From NCBI RefSeq assembly GCF_000208865.1, contig NC_018398.1, forward strand, positions 5,046,710 to 5,110,709: a stretch of DNA of 64,000 nt. Reading direction: 5' to 3'. This document shows positions 33,995 to 44,997 of the stretch, one piece after another. The position numbers and the translations under genes are program-made. This DNA comes from Neospora caninum Liverpool. Its lineage: Eukaryota; Apicomplexa; Conoidasida; Eucoccidiorida; Sarcocystidae. The notes beneath the pieces were generated by a model. It was not told the origin of the DNA. It saw only the letters and a program-made list of their open reading frames with translations, and ran no database searches. Every line of letters starts with the position of its first letter. The stretch's first letter is position 1.

Positions 33995-35847
33995 GCGCCA
34001 CGTGTAGCGATTCTGGCGCTGTGCTAGGGGGAAGTGGAAGCCAATTGCTTCGTTTCGCCTCCGCAAGACATGCGTGTGGTGCATTGGGGTGCCGCCAGTG
34101 TATATCACTGAGGGAACGGGGTGGGTAGCAGTTCGCGAAGACCAAGCTACCGGAACTCTGTGGGAGAAAGGGAACTTTACGTAACCTTGATGCGAACAAG
34201 CGCATCGTTTCCGGGAGACTGACGAAAACAAGCAGTCGGTGTACGGGGCCCCATGTGTCGTGTTCTGGTTATTGCAGTACGCGCAGCTCTCGAGACGACT
34301 TCAGTTCTTGTGATTCGTAGTGTGTTCCGAAACGGTTTTTTGCCACGTGTTGAAACCGTCCATTGTGCATGCCACTGTAGCTCTGCTTGCGTAGGTTGTG
34401 TTCATACGTAGACACGTACGAACATCGCAAACGTCTCGAAGCAAACTTCGCCGTGGACCAGGTGTGAAAACGACACTCGAGAGACAGGAGTCAACCACAG
34501 GAAGCGTCACGCGGTCTGTGAAGCAGACCGCCAAAGCCCACAAACTGTTGAAGGAGGACACGCGTGTGTGGTGACTGTCGCCTTACGTGCAACTAGCGTA
34601 ACTTGCACACGTTCCTTGGGAAACACGCGTGTATACCTGCTCGCACATGCGTAGCACATTCAACGGTACAGATGTGGACACATACGCACAGCGGCACGCA
34701 TGGAGAGGCGCACGGGAATCTCTCCCAATGCACCGAAGACGACCAGAGGCCCCGTCTGCCGTTGGGTAACTCCACAATTGCTAGACGGACGACAGAATGG
34801 CCATATGTTCAGCTCATCTGACCCACTCGACCGCACAGGCATTACTCCACGTAGAGGGGCGAAAGAGAGATAGGTAACTGCGTATGAAGGACAGCTTGAC
34901 TGCTTCAGCGGTGACCTTCCAAGACTCTGTCCGAAATACCGGCCTTCGTCCTCCGATTTGCGGCTTTCTGGAGTCGAAGAGTAAGAATCCTGGTATCGGA
35001 CGGGTTTCCCTCCCGCTCCGCTCCTGTCATAGAGAGACGCGGTCTCTGTAAGACATCGTCCGGAAGCAAAATCATTCGTCGGACTGATGCCCACCTGTTC
35101 TGCGATGTGGTACGACGTAAGTCACTTCATGCTGTTGATAGATGTGAATTCCTCCAGGAAGATGTAGACCTCCCGCGTCTTTACTGGGGTGTGGCGTTCG
35201 CGGTCTCAGTAAATTTCAGTGCGCTCCCTTCGTGTGAGGCTGTACAGCTTTTTGAGAATGTGCGACAGATTCATATCTCGCTGGGTGTAACATTACCGTT
35301 TCCTTTGTCGTGCCGTAGACTAACTTGCCTGCTTCGACACGCCTTCACACATTCTTTTTGCATACCGGGCGCACAAAACGTCTACGACAGGACATGGCGT
35401 CGTCCCGGCTTCTTGCCAAGACGCTGCTGTGCGCTGGCTCATCTTCCTGCGCCCTTGTTGAACTAGGAGTGACGCTTTTTTGATGGAACAAGTGCTCTGG
35501 GCAAGTTGCCCGTCCTGGCATTGCGTAAAACGGCTGCTTTCAGTAGCTGCGCACGGCCACGCTCAGTGAAAAAGTGATGAGTCCTCCGAAGAGAGGAAAA
35601 TGTTGTTTTTCCAAGGCCAGACCAATATCACGCACTTCACAAAAACAAAATTGTTTCAACGGGAAACGACGGGAAACTGTTCCTGTTGGCTCCATGGCGT
35701 TGTACGCCTGGATGTAACACCACGTTTATGTCTGCAGTTCTTTGCTATAGGAAAGGACACCGTTCTCTCAGTGCGCCTTTCCGCCCAGTTCGCTGTGATT
35801 CACCATCCAAGGAGCTATTTGGACGCTGCATGTCTGAGGAGCCTGCT
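33995..35847. other. Convergent intergenic region, no gene seen
   Basis: The secreted-protein gene (+) and the acyl-CoA-binding protein gene (-) converge here. Open frames are short, mostly start at non-ATG codons and have no recognisable features. I see nothing beyond expected 3' UTRs. Confidence 0.5.
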
Positions 35848-36807
35848 CTACGCGCTCTTCTCGCGCCACGCGGGCTGAATTCTATCTAAAGCTTCCACGT
35901 ACTTCTTCATCGCTTCATCTTTAGACATGCCTTTGACAGACATCCAGGCGCCGTGTTTCAACTTCGCCTCGAAAGCAAACAGGCCTGGAGCCGGCTCATT
36001 GCAGTCGCCTACAGTCGCCTGCTTGTAGTACTTGTAGAACTCCAGCTTCTGGTCGTTCGTCGGGTTCAGTCCGCTGTCTTTTCCAGAGGTCTGAACGTAC
36101 TTGGCGGCCCTCTCGAATTCTTCTTCTGAGGCCACAGACAAACACGAACAAGACAACACTCCCCAACGCCAATTGACTGGAAGCCCGAGTTCATGCGGGT
36201 TGCCGCCAGAGAGCCCGTATCGGACACCTCGCAAGAGCAGCTGCTGAAAAATACAAGGATGGGTATGGAAACCAAACACAGATACGAAAAGCTGTAAAGC
36301 TAATGCTCATGCGAGAGCGAAACTGTTCGGAACGCTAGGTTCCTCGTCACACGACGCCCCCTGCTGCCGTATTCTGATGCTCCGACCCATGATGCCGAGT
36401 CCGCAGGTGAACCCGAGCCGAAACAACCATGAATGAGCCTTTTGTAAGCATGTTCCGATGCGGACAGCACACCTACGGAAGCCACTTCTTGTTAAAGTGG
36501 GCCAGAAAACGAAAACACAACAAGCTTGTCCTGGGGTCAGGCGGCCAGTGTTGACACCGCTGCGTACACGCACGCCACCAGCGTATCGTAGAGCCGGTTA
36601 AAACACGCGCGGTAACTTTGTCCTACGTCCGCCATTGCTGTAATCTATTCGCCTGCATCCCCTGTCACACTCGTTCTACAGACGGAATTGGTGGTTTTAG
36701 CGGTTGGAAGAGCACCAGAAGTAACATTTTGCCTTTTAGTAGCCATCTGGTCGAGTGTGCTGAGCCCGCGAGCGGCTTTATGACTCCTCCCACTTACGCG
36801 AGGCCAT
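35848..36807 (-). CDS. Acyl-CoA-binding protein (ACBP)
   Basis: Two coding exons: a 10-base first exon at 36798-36807 (ATGGCCTCGC, followed by a perfect GTAAGT donor) and 35848-36125 (acceptor CCTCAG). Together they give 95 residues, starting MASQEEFERAAKYVQT. This is the normal length and start of the family. ACBP hallmarks are intact: DQKLEFYKYYKQATVGDCN, PGLFAFEAKLKHGAW, then KGMSKDEAMKKYVEALD. They include the Tyr, Lys and Trp residues that line the acyl-CoA site. It binds medium and long-chain acyl-CoA esters and moves them between lipid pathways. No targeting signal is visible, so the cytosol is expected. The sequence upstream of exon 2 stays open for 50 codons but has no usable in-frame ATG, which is why the micro-exon is needed. 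Confidence 0.93.
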
Positions 36808-38087
36808 CGTGGCTACAGGCAGGCAGACGAAGAGTGGGGTCCCCAAATAGAGATCTTGAGAAGAACGGAGCTTCCTCAGACACAGGCAGGAAGACTGAGG
36901 CCAGTTGCTACGAAAAAAAAAGTGTTCACCTGGCTTCAGCACATCCGCGTCGCTCTTTTTGCCGCGTGCCTCATGACGGAAAATACATGCACGCCCCAGG
37001 TCCCTAGAGGAATACCTTTTTTCTCACTCAGGGTCGATTCGCAAACCAGGCGACCCAGGCGCCCCCGGTTTCCGTGCTCGCGTTTCCCTGAGGGCCGCTG
37101 TCCAGCTCCAGCCTGGACCCGAATATAAGCCGAACCCACCAGGGGCCCGTCGGTGCATGCCACTCGCAGAGGGTGCCACCGCGAGCACGCGTCTGTGACC
37201 CCCGCCCTTCGTGACGATGCGATTGTTCGACGGAACACGACACAAAGAGGAGGGAGGAGCGCTGTGTTCCCCCGACATACGGCTACGAAAACTGCCATGA
37301 TTCCGTGCCGGAGGAATTCTTCATCGCCCGAAATGCTGAGGAAAGTGTGCCCTACCACTGCGGACTCCTCGGCCTCGTTTCTCTCATCCCAAGACGAAGC
37401 TTCTTGGGCTTGTCTTTGTGGCGCTGCAACGCCGTGAACGAAGAGGGACCACGACGGACATCGCTGTCTTGTCGGTTTTTCTTTTGCCTTTTCCCATGTG
37501 AGTGTCGCAATTTTACATTGAGGAAGGACCCGTTGTTCGACAGCTGGCCCTTGCTTCCGTTCGAGTGACTGACACAACGGAGACGGTTTCTTTTTCTCTG
37601 CTGGAGGGTGGGACGTGAAAAAGTCGCCGGTGGCATATGGGCGATGGTCACCGCAGGGAACCGCTGCGACAGTTAACACAGCCCCCCAAGTTTTTTCGGT
37701 CCACACGTGCACACATGTGCCGCCTTTTTCCCAAAAATGTCTGCGATCGCATTCTAGCTCGCTGGGCCTCTTGCCACTCCCATCAATCCCCGGCAACCAC
37801 TGGACGTTTTTGTCGTGAGGCCGCCAGCCCCGGGGCGCATCAAGCGTTCTCCTCCGCCGTGCAGAGAGGCGCACTCCATCCGCGCCTCACATACTTTCTT
37901 GGATCCTTTGCTAGGGTGTAGAGACAAACTGAACGTCGTGGGCGACTACACAGGGGCGCAGCGCATTCGGCTGTATGTAGCTGCGTAGGCGCTCTTGGAG
38001 GCATGTTTCGAGCGCACATTTCTTGATTTTTTGTCTTTGTGTGAAGGAGCGCTTTTCCCCTCTTCTGTTGTCCCCTGTTTCGACCTC
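36808..38087. other. Divergent intergenic region, ACBP to the 1802-residue protein
   Basis: No gene is supported. The region contains the ACBP promoter with a TRP-1-type site and probably the promoter and leader of the large + strand gene. A partial palindrome, GGTGTAGAGACAAA, is at about 37916. Confidence 0.5.
37119..37161 (-). promoter_or_regulatory. TRP-1 site plus TGCATGC in the ACBP promoter
   Basis: On the minus strand 37119-37133 reads TCGGCTTATATTCGG, an exact match to the TRP-1 element reported for Toxoplasma ribosomal-protein genes. It is about 310 bases upstream of the ACBP ATG and in the same orientation. TGCATGC lies 22 bases beyond it (37155-37161). The motif match is direct; a promoter role is inference. 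Confidence 0.6.
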
Positions 38088-41000
38088 ATGGATCTCCCGT
38101 CGGGAGGCTCCGAGGGGGAGAAGGTGGGAGGCCCGATGCTTTTTCCAGGAAGCGGGACGTGCCCGAGTCCTCCCGATGGCGGGATTGGCGTGTCCACCGT
38201 CTGTGCCGCAGATTTGCTTCCGGCGCCTCAGCCAGGCGATGGAAAGGAGAGACCGAGCCTGCAGCGCTCAACGTCCCTCTCTGCTCCTCTGTATTTCTCG
38301 CTGCCTGTGCCTCTCTTTCCGTGCGCCGCTCCCGCACATCTTCCCCCGCCTTCGACTCTCTCGGGCTTGGTAAGCACGGCCGATGACTTCGCCTCCTGGG
38401 GTGTCGCTCTGGAAAGCCTCGCTGCAGCGACCTTCCGCGCGTCTCTGCTGGAACTCCTGCACTCTGCCTACCTCCCCTCACGGCCTCGGCTTATGTGGCG
38501 AAGGGTAAAGAGGCGACTGCGCGGAGATGGCGAATGCTGGGGCGAAGCAGAATCCGCAGAGGGTTGTGAGCGACAGGCACGCGAGAAGGAGGGAACGGCG
38601 GGCGCCTCTCATGAGGGAGGAAAGCGCGGGCCAGGCGAGCGTCGGCTGTCTGGACACTGCGACGAAGGCGATGGCCCAGGTGCGGTGCTGAGTCGTAGCG
38701 TACGGTCTCCGGCCGTGCCACCAGAAAAGGCAACGGAGTGCGGTCTCGAGCCTGAAACTGAATGTGGCGCAATGTGGGGAAGGAACGGAGGACGCAAGGT
38801 GACGGAGATGATGAAGAGAAGAGAACTGCTGTTGGAAGACGTCTGTTCGCGGTTCTTCCTGTGGTTTTATGTCGACGTTTCACGGAAGATGATCACTGAT
38901 GGGCTGAGCTTGGCGCGACGAAGGCTCCCGGTGGACTGGGTGTACAGACATTACGGAACGCTGTTGACCATGCCGGAATGCCACTTTGACATTTACCCTC
39001 CGTACTGCATTCCAATTGCACACGAGAGAACGGCGTCGTTCCTGGGCGACATGGAGGGAAAAGAAGGCAGCCCTGCCCAGTGCCGCACTCCTGTGTCTTC
39101 CGATTCTCTCTCCGAAGTCTCCGACAGTTCTCAGGAAGCGGAGCCTGAGGAGGACGGCGGGGAAACACTGCCCCCGGAGGCTTCCTCTGCCTCGCTGGAG
39201 GATAGTCTCGTGGATCTGACCAAGAGAAGCTTTCCGGAAGAGGCCGATGAAGCAGTTCGAGAAGAGGTCCCGGCGAAAGACGCACAGGACAGCGGCGTCG
39301 AGGCGCTTCCGCACATCGAGGTGGAGACCTCTTCGGGTGTACATACACCGGAGGACTCTGTGGAGTCGGGTGTATCGGACGTGGCGCACTGCTCGCCTAG
39401 CAACCGTCATGCAGCCAGTCTCGAAGCACTTCTTCCGTCTTCTTCTGAAGCAGGCTGCGACTCTCGCCTGAGCCCCGCGGAGCTCTCCACCACAGAACTG
39501 CACGATGAAGACTCCGACGCCGGCGACACAGGGAACTCGTTCCCCTTGTCAGGGGCGTGTCCCGCGCCCGGTGCGCCGGTCCCTCTTTCGGCTGGGCCTT
39601 CAGTGCTCGAAAACTCGCCCGCCTCGCCGCTCGGAGCTGCTGAACCCTGCGCAGCTTCGGATGTCTCTCCACGAACCGATGCGGGCACGCCGTCGCGGTT
39701 GCCTTTTGCTGTGTCTCCCGTCGCCAAGAAGCGAACGTCTTCCCCCATTCACACGAATGGAGAGGTTTCGCCGCAGCTTTTCTCGAGGCGAAGCGAGTCT
39801 GGCTCTCCCTGGTCGTCTCGGACGTGCAGGGCGTCCGTTCTCTCCGAAGCGTTTGACTCCTCGAAAAAGGACGAACTTGCCTACAGCCTCAGCCGGATCC
39901 GTCAGGTCTCCTCATATTCTCCTGTCTTCTCGCCCTCGTACGCAGACTTCCGAGATCTTCGCGCAGCGGTGTCTCGAGGGGACCAAGACGCATGCGCCCC
40001 CCCGCAACAACCTGCGACGGCGGAAGACTCGTCCCGGACCTCGTGCGCTTCGCAGACCGCAGCTGAGCAGTGCCCAGAGAATCTGACAGACGGTGCCTCA
40101 GGAGACTCTTCGACAGGGTCCGACGCGGAGGAGCCTCGCGAGGACGACAAAGACGACTTCCTGATTGTGTTATCAGAGAGCGAAGCAGAGGAGACCGAAC
40201 GGATGCACCAGCTTGCGGCCACGATGCGAAGAAGTCTGCAAACGAAGGGACGCGCCTCGCCGCGGAACGAAGGCGCAGAGGGTCGGGAGACAGCGCGTGC
40301 GGCAGAGGCGGAAGCTGGCGCGAAGCGCCCGGGGAATTTGGGGAGAAGTGGTGAGCCGGTCGCTGTGCCGGTGAAGAAGGGGAATAGAGAGAGCCTTTCC
40401 AGCCGAACGAGGATGGCGCAAGAGCACGCGTCCGAAGAGGCGGAAGAACAGGAAGAGGACAACCAGCCGATAGTGGAGAGAACCGGGGAGGTGGAAGAGC
40501 GGCTTCTGCAAGAGGAGACGGTTCACGGAGCGCGTTCCAACGAAGAGACAGCGACGCGCCTGCCTGCCGATGCGGGCAGTGCCGTCGCGAGCGCGTCGAA
40601 TGAAGAGTCGCGAATCGAAGAGCCCCACGGCGAGAGGAAGCGAGCGAGATCAAAGGGGAAACGCGACTCGGGACTGGCCGCCGGCTGTCGGAGGTCCGCA
40701 CGCTTGAGCAGTGCAGCCCGCGAGAAGAGCGCCGTTCGCGGCGTAGAGCGGGAAGCCAGGGGACGGGCCGGGTGTATGGACAGTGAGAAGCGTGAAGGGG
40801 GAGAATTCGTCGCGAACGAAGGGGCTGCCGGCGCAGAACCGTTTTTTCCCTCGAGTTCCGAGGAGAAGTTGGGCGACAGCGCAGAGAGACGCGGCAGAGT
40901 GGCGCGCAGAACAGGGACGGACAGAAAGGCGAGCTCGCGAAACGTTTTGCTGCGCAGAAAGTCTGGGGAGGGTGCCGCATGCGGCGCAGGGCGGGGCGAG

Positions 41001-43496
41001 TCGCTGCCGGAAGGCGCACATCACGAGACGTTCCACGCCGTCCCGTACAGAGCACGCAAGAGAAGAAAAACCCATGAACGCGTTGTTCCGGAAATCGCAG
41101 AGGACGAGGAAAGACACGAGTCGAGCCGAGACGCCAAGGATATGGAGACGCCGCAGCGAAGCCAAGAGCGAAAACGCGAGGAGAGACGCCGGAGACTGTC
41201 GAATGGCCGAGACGGCGGAGAGGTCCCAGTGGGAGATGGCGGCTTCCTAGCTGCCGGGGAAGATGTCGAGAAGCTCGGCAAGTCACCTCGAAGCGACTTC
41301 GAGAGGGAGACGGATTCCGAAGCCCATCAGGACACGCGCGGGGGGAGTCGAGGCTCTTCCCGAGGGCCGGAGAAGACGCGCTTCCTCGAGAAAGACGACT
41401 CTCTGGGTGTCGCCTCGCCAGAGAGACACGAGAAAGTTTCCTGGCTCGGCACAGACAGCGATGAGGACGGCGAGAACAGGGACTCGAGTCCCGCGACCTC
41501 CAAGAGGACCGTGGACCTACTCTCGCCTCCCCCGTCCCCTGCGATGAGTTGTCGGCAAGACGCCGAGCGAGGAGCTCGCCCGTCTGTCTCTCTCGCGGTC
41601 TCCACCGTTTCAGGGCGCTTGGAGGGAGACGTTGGCCAGCCAGTCAAAGACGAGCCGCGCGCTCATGTCGCGGGGTCGCTCGCCTGTGAACTCGAGAGTA
41701 CAGAAGACAGGCAAGAGCCGCCTGGCGAGGGCCCTGTGGCAGTTGCAGCCGGCCGGACTCGCCCTCTGTTTTCGCGGTTTCCCCGCGAAGCGCATGCACC
41801 CTTTTCTTCTGACAGAGACAGCGGGGCGTTGAAGGCCTCGGCGCTCCAGGCGCAGATGATGGAGATCTTCGGAGGCAGCGCCTCTCAGGCGTCTCAAGCC
41901 CGCAAAAGTTGTGAGTCTGTGCCTGCTCTCGAAGGAGAAGGGAGGAAACGCGAAGACGCGGAAAGTCGCCGCCTCTCGACGCTCGGAGCCTCGGCACCGG
42001 TTGATCTCTGGTCGCAGTACGAGAGCGAGCGCGCACAGACAGAGCGCCTTTCCTCGGAGACAGAAGACGCGAGTTTCTCTGTTTCGCCGAGGCGAGAGGA
42101 TCCAGAGGAAGCGCCAGCCAGAGCAGAGGCGGGAGAGGCGCGCAGGGAGTTAGGGGGGAAAAGCGAGGAGCGGGAGGAGGCGGGGCGCCGCAGTGCGGAG
42201 ACAGAGCGCGATCTAGGGGCCGAAGAGCAGAGAGAACGGATACACGAAGAGACAAGAATTCCGCGGTTCCGAGGGTATCGCTTGCACACTTCCGGCCGTT
42301 TCCTTCGCGGTAGCGGACCTTTCGCTCAACGCTATCTGCAGGAGGTGGACGCCCGGTTGGAGGCGATTGAGACACAACTCGCTGCAGCCAAAGCCGCGAC
42401 AGAGACACATCGGGCATGGGGTCGGGTTCCCTCCTTCGCGCGTTTGCCAAGGCGGTCTGTGGCGCCGGGACTCGAACCGCCGTCGTTTCCCCGAAGCGAC
42501 GACGAGAGCCCCGAGGCACTGGAAACTTCGCCGCGGGAACGGAGACCCCGATGCGCTGTCGAGACACCGCATCGCGCATGCACAGAGCGCGCAGAGGTTT
42601 CTCTGGAGCGCAGCCCGGATACCGACAGCGAAGTCGAGCAGAGCGGTGGAGAGCGGACACCTCAGCTCGCAGAGTTCGATCAGAATCCGGGACGCGAGCG
42701 GCGTGAGAGCGGTCTCTCGGGTCTTCCCTGGGCGTCCAGAGAAGGGGCTTTCCCAACTGCGGACCACGTCGGGATCGACGACGTGGACCAGGAAGGCGAC
42801 GCGTCTGAAACACGTCTCCATCGTGGGACTCTGCGCATGCGCTCGGACCAGGAAGCGGCTTCGCCCTGTGCACGCGGAAAGGGAGGAGGGAAGTCGCTCT
42901 ACCAGGGACGTGGCATCCGGACGGGGCTGCAGAGGAGACAGCCCGTTTCCTCAACTCGAAGGGAAGGATCTCCCGTTTCGCTTGCGACGCGGCAAACGCT
43001 AGGGGGTCTCCCTGGAGCGCGCGGCGGAGGCGGTTTCGGGAAATCAGGGGCGGCGCCTCGGGCGGCGCATGCGGCGCCGCGCGCTTTCGGCCGCGGTCCT
43101 TCCACTGAGGCCGGGAGAGAGGCTGCCGTTCGATCCCGATCCCTTCGCGGCGGCGTCGCGGCCTCTCGGGGTGTCTCTACACCTGGCGCGCGTGCAGCCG
43201 GCTCGACGCGGCTGGGGGACATCGCACCTTTTGGTCGTTCTCAGCGGGAGGTGGGAAAAGCAGAGACGCATGCGCCCGCTCCGGACGCCTGCCGGCCGAA
43301 ACGGAGTGCTCCTTTGCCGCGCGTCGCCCTCTTCGCGACTCAGCGAGAGCAAAAACAGGCCAAGGCGCACGGTCCGCTCAGAGAGACGCAACCGACTCGG
43401 CGCGGCGTGAGCCCAGCCGCTAATGCGCGCCTGCCGCATGCGACAAAGCGAGTCGGCAGCGCAGCTGGGGGGACTCCAGCGAAAACAGGTGTGTAG
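38088..43496 (+). CDS. Large protein of unknown function, mostly disordered
   Basis: One uninterrupted frame gives 1802 residues from the first ATG (MDLPSGGSEGEKVGG). The frame opens 31 codons earlier, but without an ATG. Two stretches look folded. The first, about residues 100-330 with an insertion, has FASWGVALESLAAATFRASLLELLHS, then LLLEDVCSRFFLWFYVDVSRKM and LPVDWVYRHYGTLLTMPECHFDIYPPY. The second is a short helical region near residue 1400 (GSGPFAQRYLQEVDARLEAIETQ). The rest is Ser/Glu/Arg-rich with many basic clusters (RKRRK, KRARSKGKR), which suggests a nuclear protein. The last codons read CAG-GTGTGTAG, so a spliced extension cannot be ruled out. I recognise no domain. Confidence 0.78.
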   Translation: MDLPSGGSEGEKVGGPMLFPGSGTCPSPPDGGIGVSTVCAADLLPAPQPGDGKERPSLQRSTSLSAPLYFSLPVPLFPCAAPAHLPPPSTLSGLVSTADDFASWGVALESLAAATFRASLLELLHSAYLPSRPRLMWRRVKRRLRGDGECWGEAESAEGCERQAREKEGTAGASHEGGKRGPGERRLSGHCDEGDGPGAVLSRSVRSPAVPPEKATECGLEPETECGAMWGRNGGRKVTEMMKRRELLLEDVCSRFFLWFYVDVSRKMITDGLSLARRRLPVDWVYRHYGTLLTMPECHFDIYPPYCIPIAHERTASFLGDMEGKEGSPAQCRTPVSSDSLSEVSDSSQEAEPEEDGGETLPPEASSASLEDSLVDLTKRSFPEEADEAVREEVPAKDAQDSGVEALPHIEVETSSGVHTPEDSVESGVSDVAHCSPSNRHAASLEALLPSSSEAGCDSRLSPAELSTTELHDEDSDAGDTGNSFPLSGACPAPGAPVPLSAGPSVLENSPASPLGAAEPCAASDVSPRTDAGTPSRLPFAVSPVAKKRTSSPIHTNGEVSPQLFSRRSESGSPWSSRTCRASVLSEAFDSSKKDELAYSLSRIRQVSSYSPVFSPSYADFRDLRAAVSRGDQDACAPPQQPATAEDSSRTSCASQTAAEQCPENLTDGASGDSSTGSDAEEPREDDKDDFLIVLSESEAEETERMHQLAATMRRSLQTKGRASPRNEGAEGRETARAAEAEAGAKRPGNLGRSGEPVAVPVKKGNRESLSSRTRMAQEHASEEAEEQEEDNQPIVERTGEVEERLLQEETVHGARSNEETATRLPADAGSAVASASNEESRIEEPHGERKRARSKGKRDSGLAAGCRRSARLSSAAREKSAVRGVEREARGRAGCMDSEKREGGEFVANEGAAGAEPFFPSSSEEKLGDSAERRGRVARRTGTDRKASSRNVLLRRKSGEGAACGAGRGESLPEGAHHETFHAVPYRARKRRKTHERVVPEIAEDEERHESSRDAKDMETPQRSQERKREERRRRLSNGRDGGEVPVGDGGFLAAGEDVEKLGKSPRSDFERETDSEAHQDTRGGSRGSSRGPEKTRFLEKDDSLGVASPERHEKVSWLGTDSDEDGENRDSSPATSKRTVDLLSPPPSPAMSCRQDAERGARPSVSLAVSTVSGRLEGDVGQPVKDEPRAHVAGSLACELESTEDRQEPPGEGPVAVAAGRTRPLFSRFPREAHAPFSSDRDSGALKASALQAQMMEIFGGSASQASQARKSCESVPALEGEGRKREDAESRRLSTLGASAPVDLWSQYESERAQTERLSSETEDASFSVSPRREDPEEAPARAEAGEARRELGGKSEEREEAGRRSAETERDLGAEEQRERIHEETRIPRFRGYRLHTSGRFLRGSGPFAQRYLQEVDARLEAIETQLAAAKAATETHRAWGRVPSFARLPRRSVAPGLEPPSFPRSDDESPEALETSPRERRPRCAVETPHRACTERAEVSLERSPDTDSEVEQSGGERTPQLAEFDQNPGRERRESGLSGLPWASREGAFPTADHVGIDDVDQEGDASETRLHRGTLRMRSDQEAASPCARGKGGGKSLYQGRGIRTGLQRRQPVSSTRREGSPVSLATRQTLGGLPGARGGGGFGKSGAAPRAAHAAPRAFGRGPSTEAGREAAVRSRSLRGGVAASRGVSTPGARAAGSTRLGDIAPFGRSQREVGKAETHAPAPDACRPKRSAPLPRVALFATQREQKQAKAHGPLRETQPTRRGVSPAANARLPHATKRVGSAAGGTPAKTGV
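39336..39349. repeat. Perfect GGTGT-ACAT-ACACC palindrome inside an exon
   Basis: It is in the coding sequence of the 1802-residue protein, encoding SGVHTPE. It is identical in all 14 bases to the intronic copy at 17280. Confidence 0.9.
43170..43183. repeat. Perfect GGTGT-CTCT-ACACC palindrome inside an exon
   Basis: It is in the C-terminal part of the 1802-residue protein, encoding RGVSTPG. It is the same 14-mer as the copy in the Ulp1-like exon, read on the coding strand. Confidence 0.9.
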
Positions 43497-44997
43497 AATA
43501 GGGACAGGTGGAGGCTTTTCTGAGTTCGCAGAGAGAAGAGAGATGGATCGGGCCTGAAGCCGTGTGGCGCGTGTGCGACCAGAGTGCCTTCTTCGGCGTG
43601 GGAAAGGGACGAGTTTAGGGAAATCTGCGTGGGGATTAAGGGAAGCAAATCCCGCACTGCCGCACCCTTGGCAAGCGTGCAGAGCGAGGAAGTTTAGGGC
43701 GCTCGACAGACGAGCGAGAGCGACCGCGGGGTCTGGCGAGTGATCTAAAGATGTGCAGAGAACCTTCAAAGACATGTTTGCGTGCATCTTGAGTTGTGCG
43801 TGTGGCAAGCAGAGAAGGACGTCTCGGTGCGCACGTGGGAAAACCTTTCGATCGACAACGCTTGACCTGAATCTTGTGAATCGCACGGCACACCGCCACC
43901 TTCAGTTTCGACTGTCCGTACACGCGGGGCCTCGGGCACGGTGAAGCCTCGCAAGTCTTAGAGGATTTCGGCGACCTTTCTCACTCTCTCGGAAGACTTT
44001 CTGTACAAATATGGTCTCGCGCCACAGGCGCTGTAGGCTGGACATCAAAAGACGAACTTGCTCACATCTTCTTCCGACAACCCCCAATATAGACTGCTAC
44101 AAAGAAGTTGCCATATCCTCCGTGTTCGGAGATACTCTAAATCTTCCCCATGTAAATACAGGCCTGACCTTACAGAAGTCTCTGGTTTGTTGTATTCCTG
44201 ACAGACTATCGATGCGACTGCCCGTGTGCAGAACCGCTCATCAGAAATCCCGGGCCTTTCGTGCACACACACACCGACCGACCGAGTGGCCTATATATTT
44301 GTATGTATTTATATATATATATATATATATTTATGTATCAATATATATATATATATATATAGTCAGGCACTCGAAAGGATGCCTGGCGAGATTCGGCGTG
44401 CCCAGATGGCCCGAACCCTCCTCTGCTTTCGGTCTTTCCCTGTTTTGCGGCTGGGAAGCACAACCTCGGGAAGCCCGCTAGGAAGGTCTGATGAAAATCG
44501 CGTGTGGCGTAAAGTACGGTGCGTCTCCGGAGAAAATCTGGACGGAATTCCAAAAGCTGAGAGAAGGCTCTCACCATTCCTACCCACCGTCTCCTTTCTT
44601 AGGCCAGGATAACAGAAATTCTCTTCGTTGCAGCGCACTCTCTGTCCCTACTTCCGGGTGACGGCTTCTCTTTCGGTTAACTCCCACCTGCAAGTACTGT
44701 CGTGCAGTGCAACATCCATTCCGGCACGACCCATAACTGTTGTTGCACCAGCGAAATTGAAGAGCAGAACGAGGCCAGCCGATAGAGCAACTGTTTGGGT
44801 AGCTGCGTTCCAGCGGGCGCCCTGCGCACCAACCTGTTCATTTCGTCTGTGTTCGGAAGAGAAGGATTTGTAGGCGAGAGAAGTTCACATGCTTTTCGAA
44901 ACAGATGCTTCTCAGACCCCTCCGAACAAAGAAGCGAACAGACACCCCCCCCCTCCCCCTCCGGAGACATTTTTTCTGCAAACTGAACATGGAGACG
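43497..44997. other. Convergent intergenic region with AT microsatellites
   Basis: The 1802-residue gene (+) and the CPBP protease gene (-) converge here. Two (AT)n runs lie at about 44311-44361. No gene is supported; both 3' UTRs are expected. Confidence 0.55.

Noticed and set aside
39889..41286. 465-codon minus-strand frame
   Set aside because: It is antisense to the 5.4-kb coding frame and is Arg/Pro/Ser-rich, as expected for a shadow of GC-rich coding DNA; no family features.
42455..42475. tRNA T-arm-like string GGACTCGAACC
   Set aside because: It lies inside the 1802-codon frame and there is no acceptor stem or anticodon arm around it.
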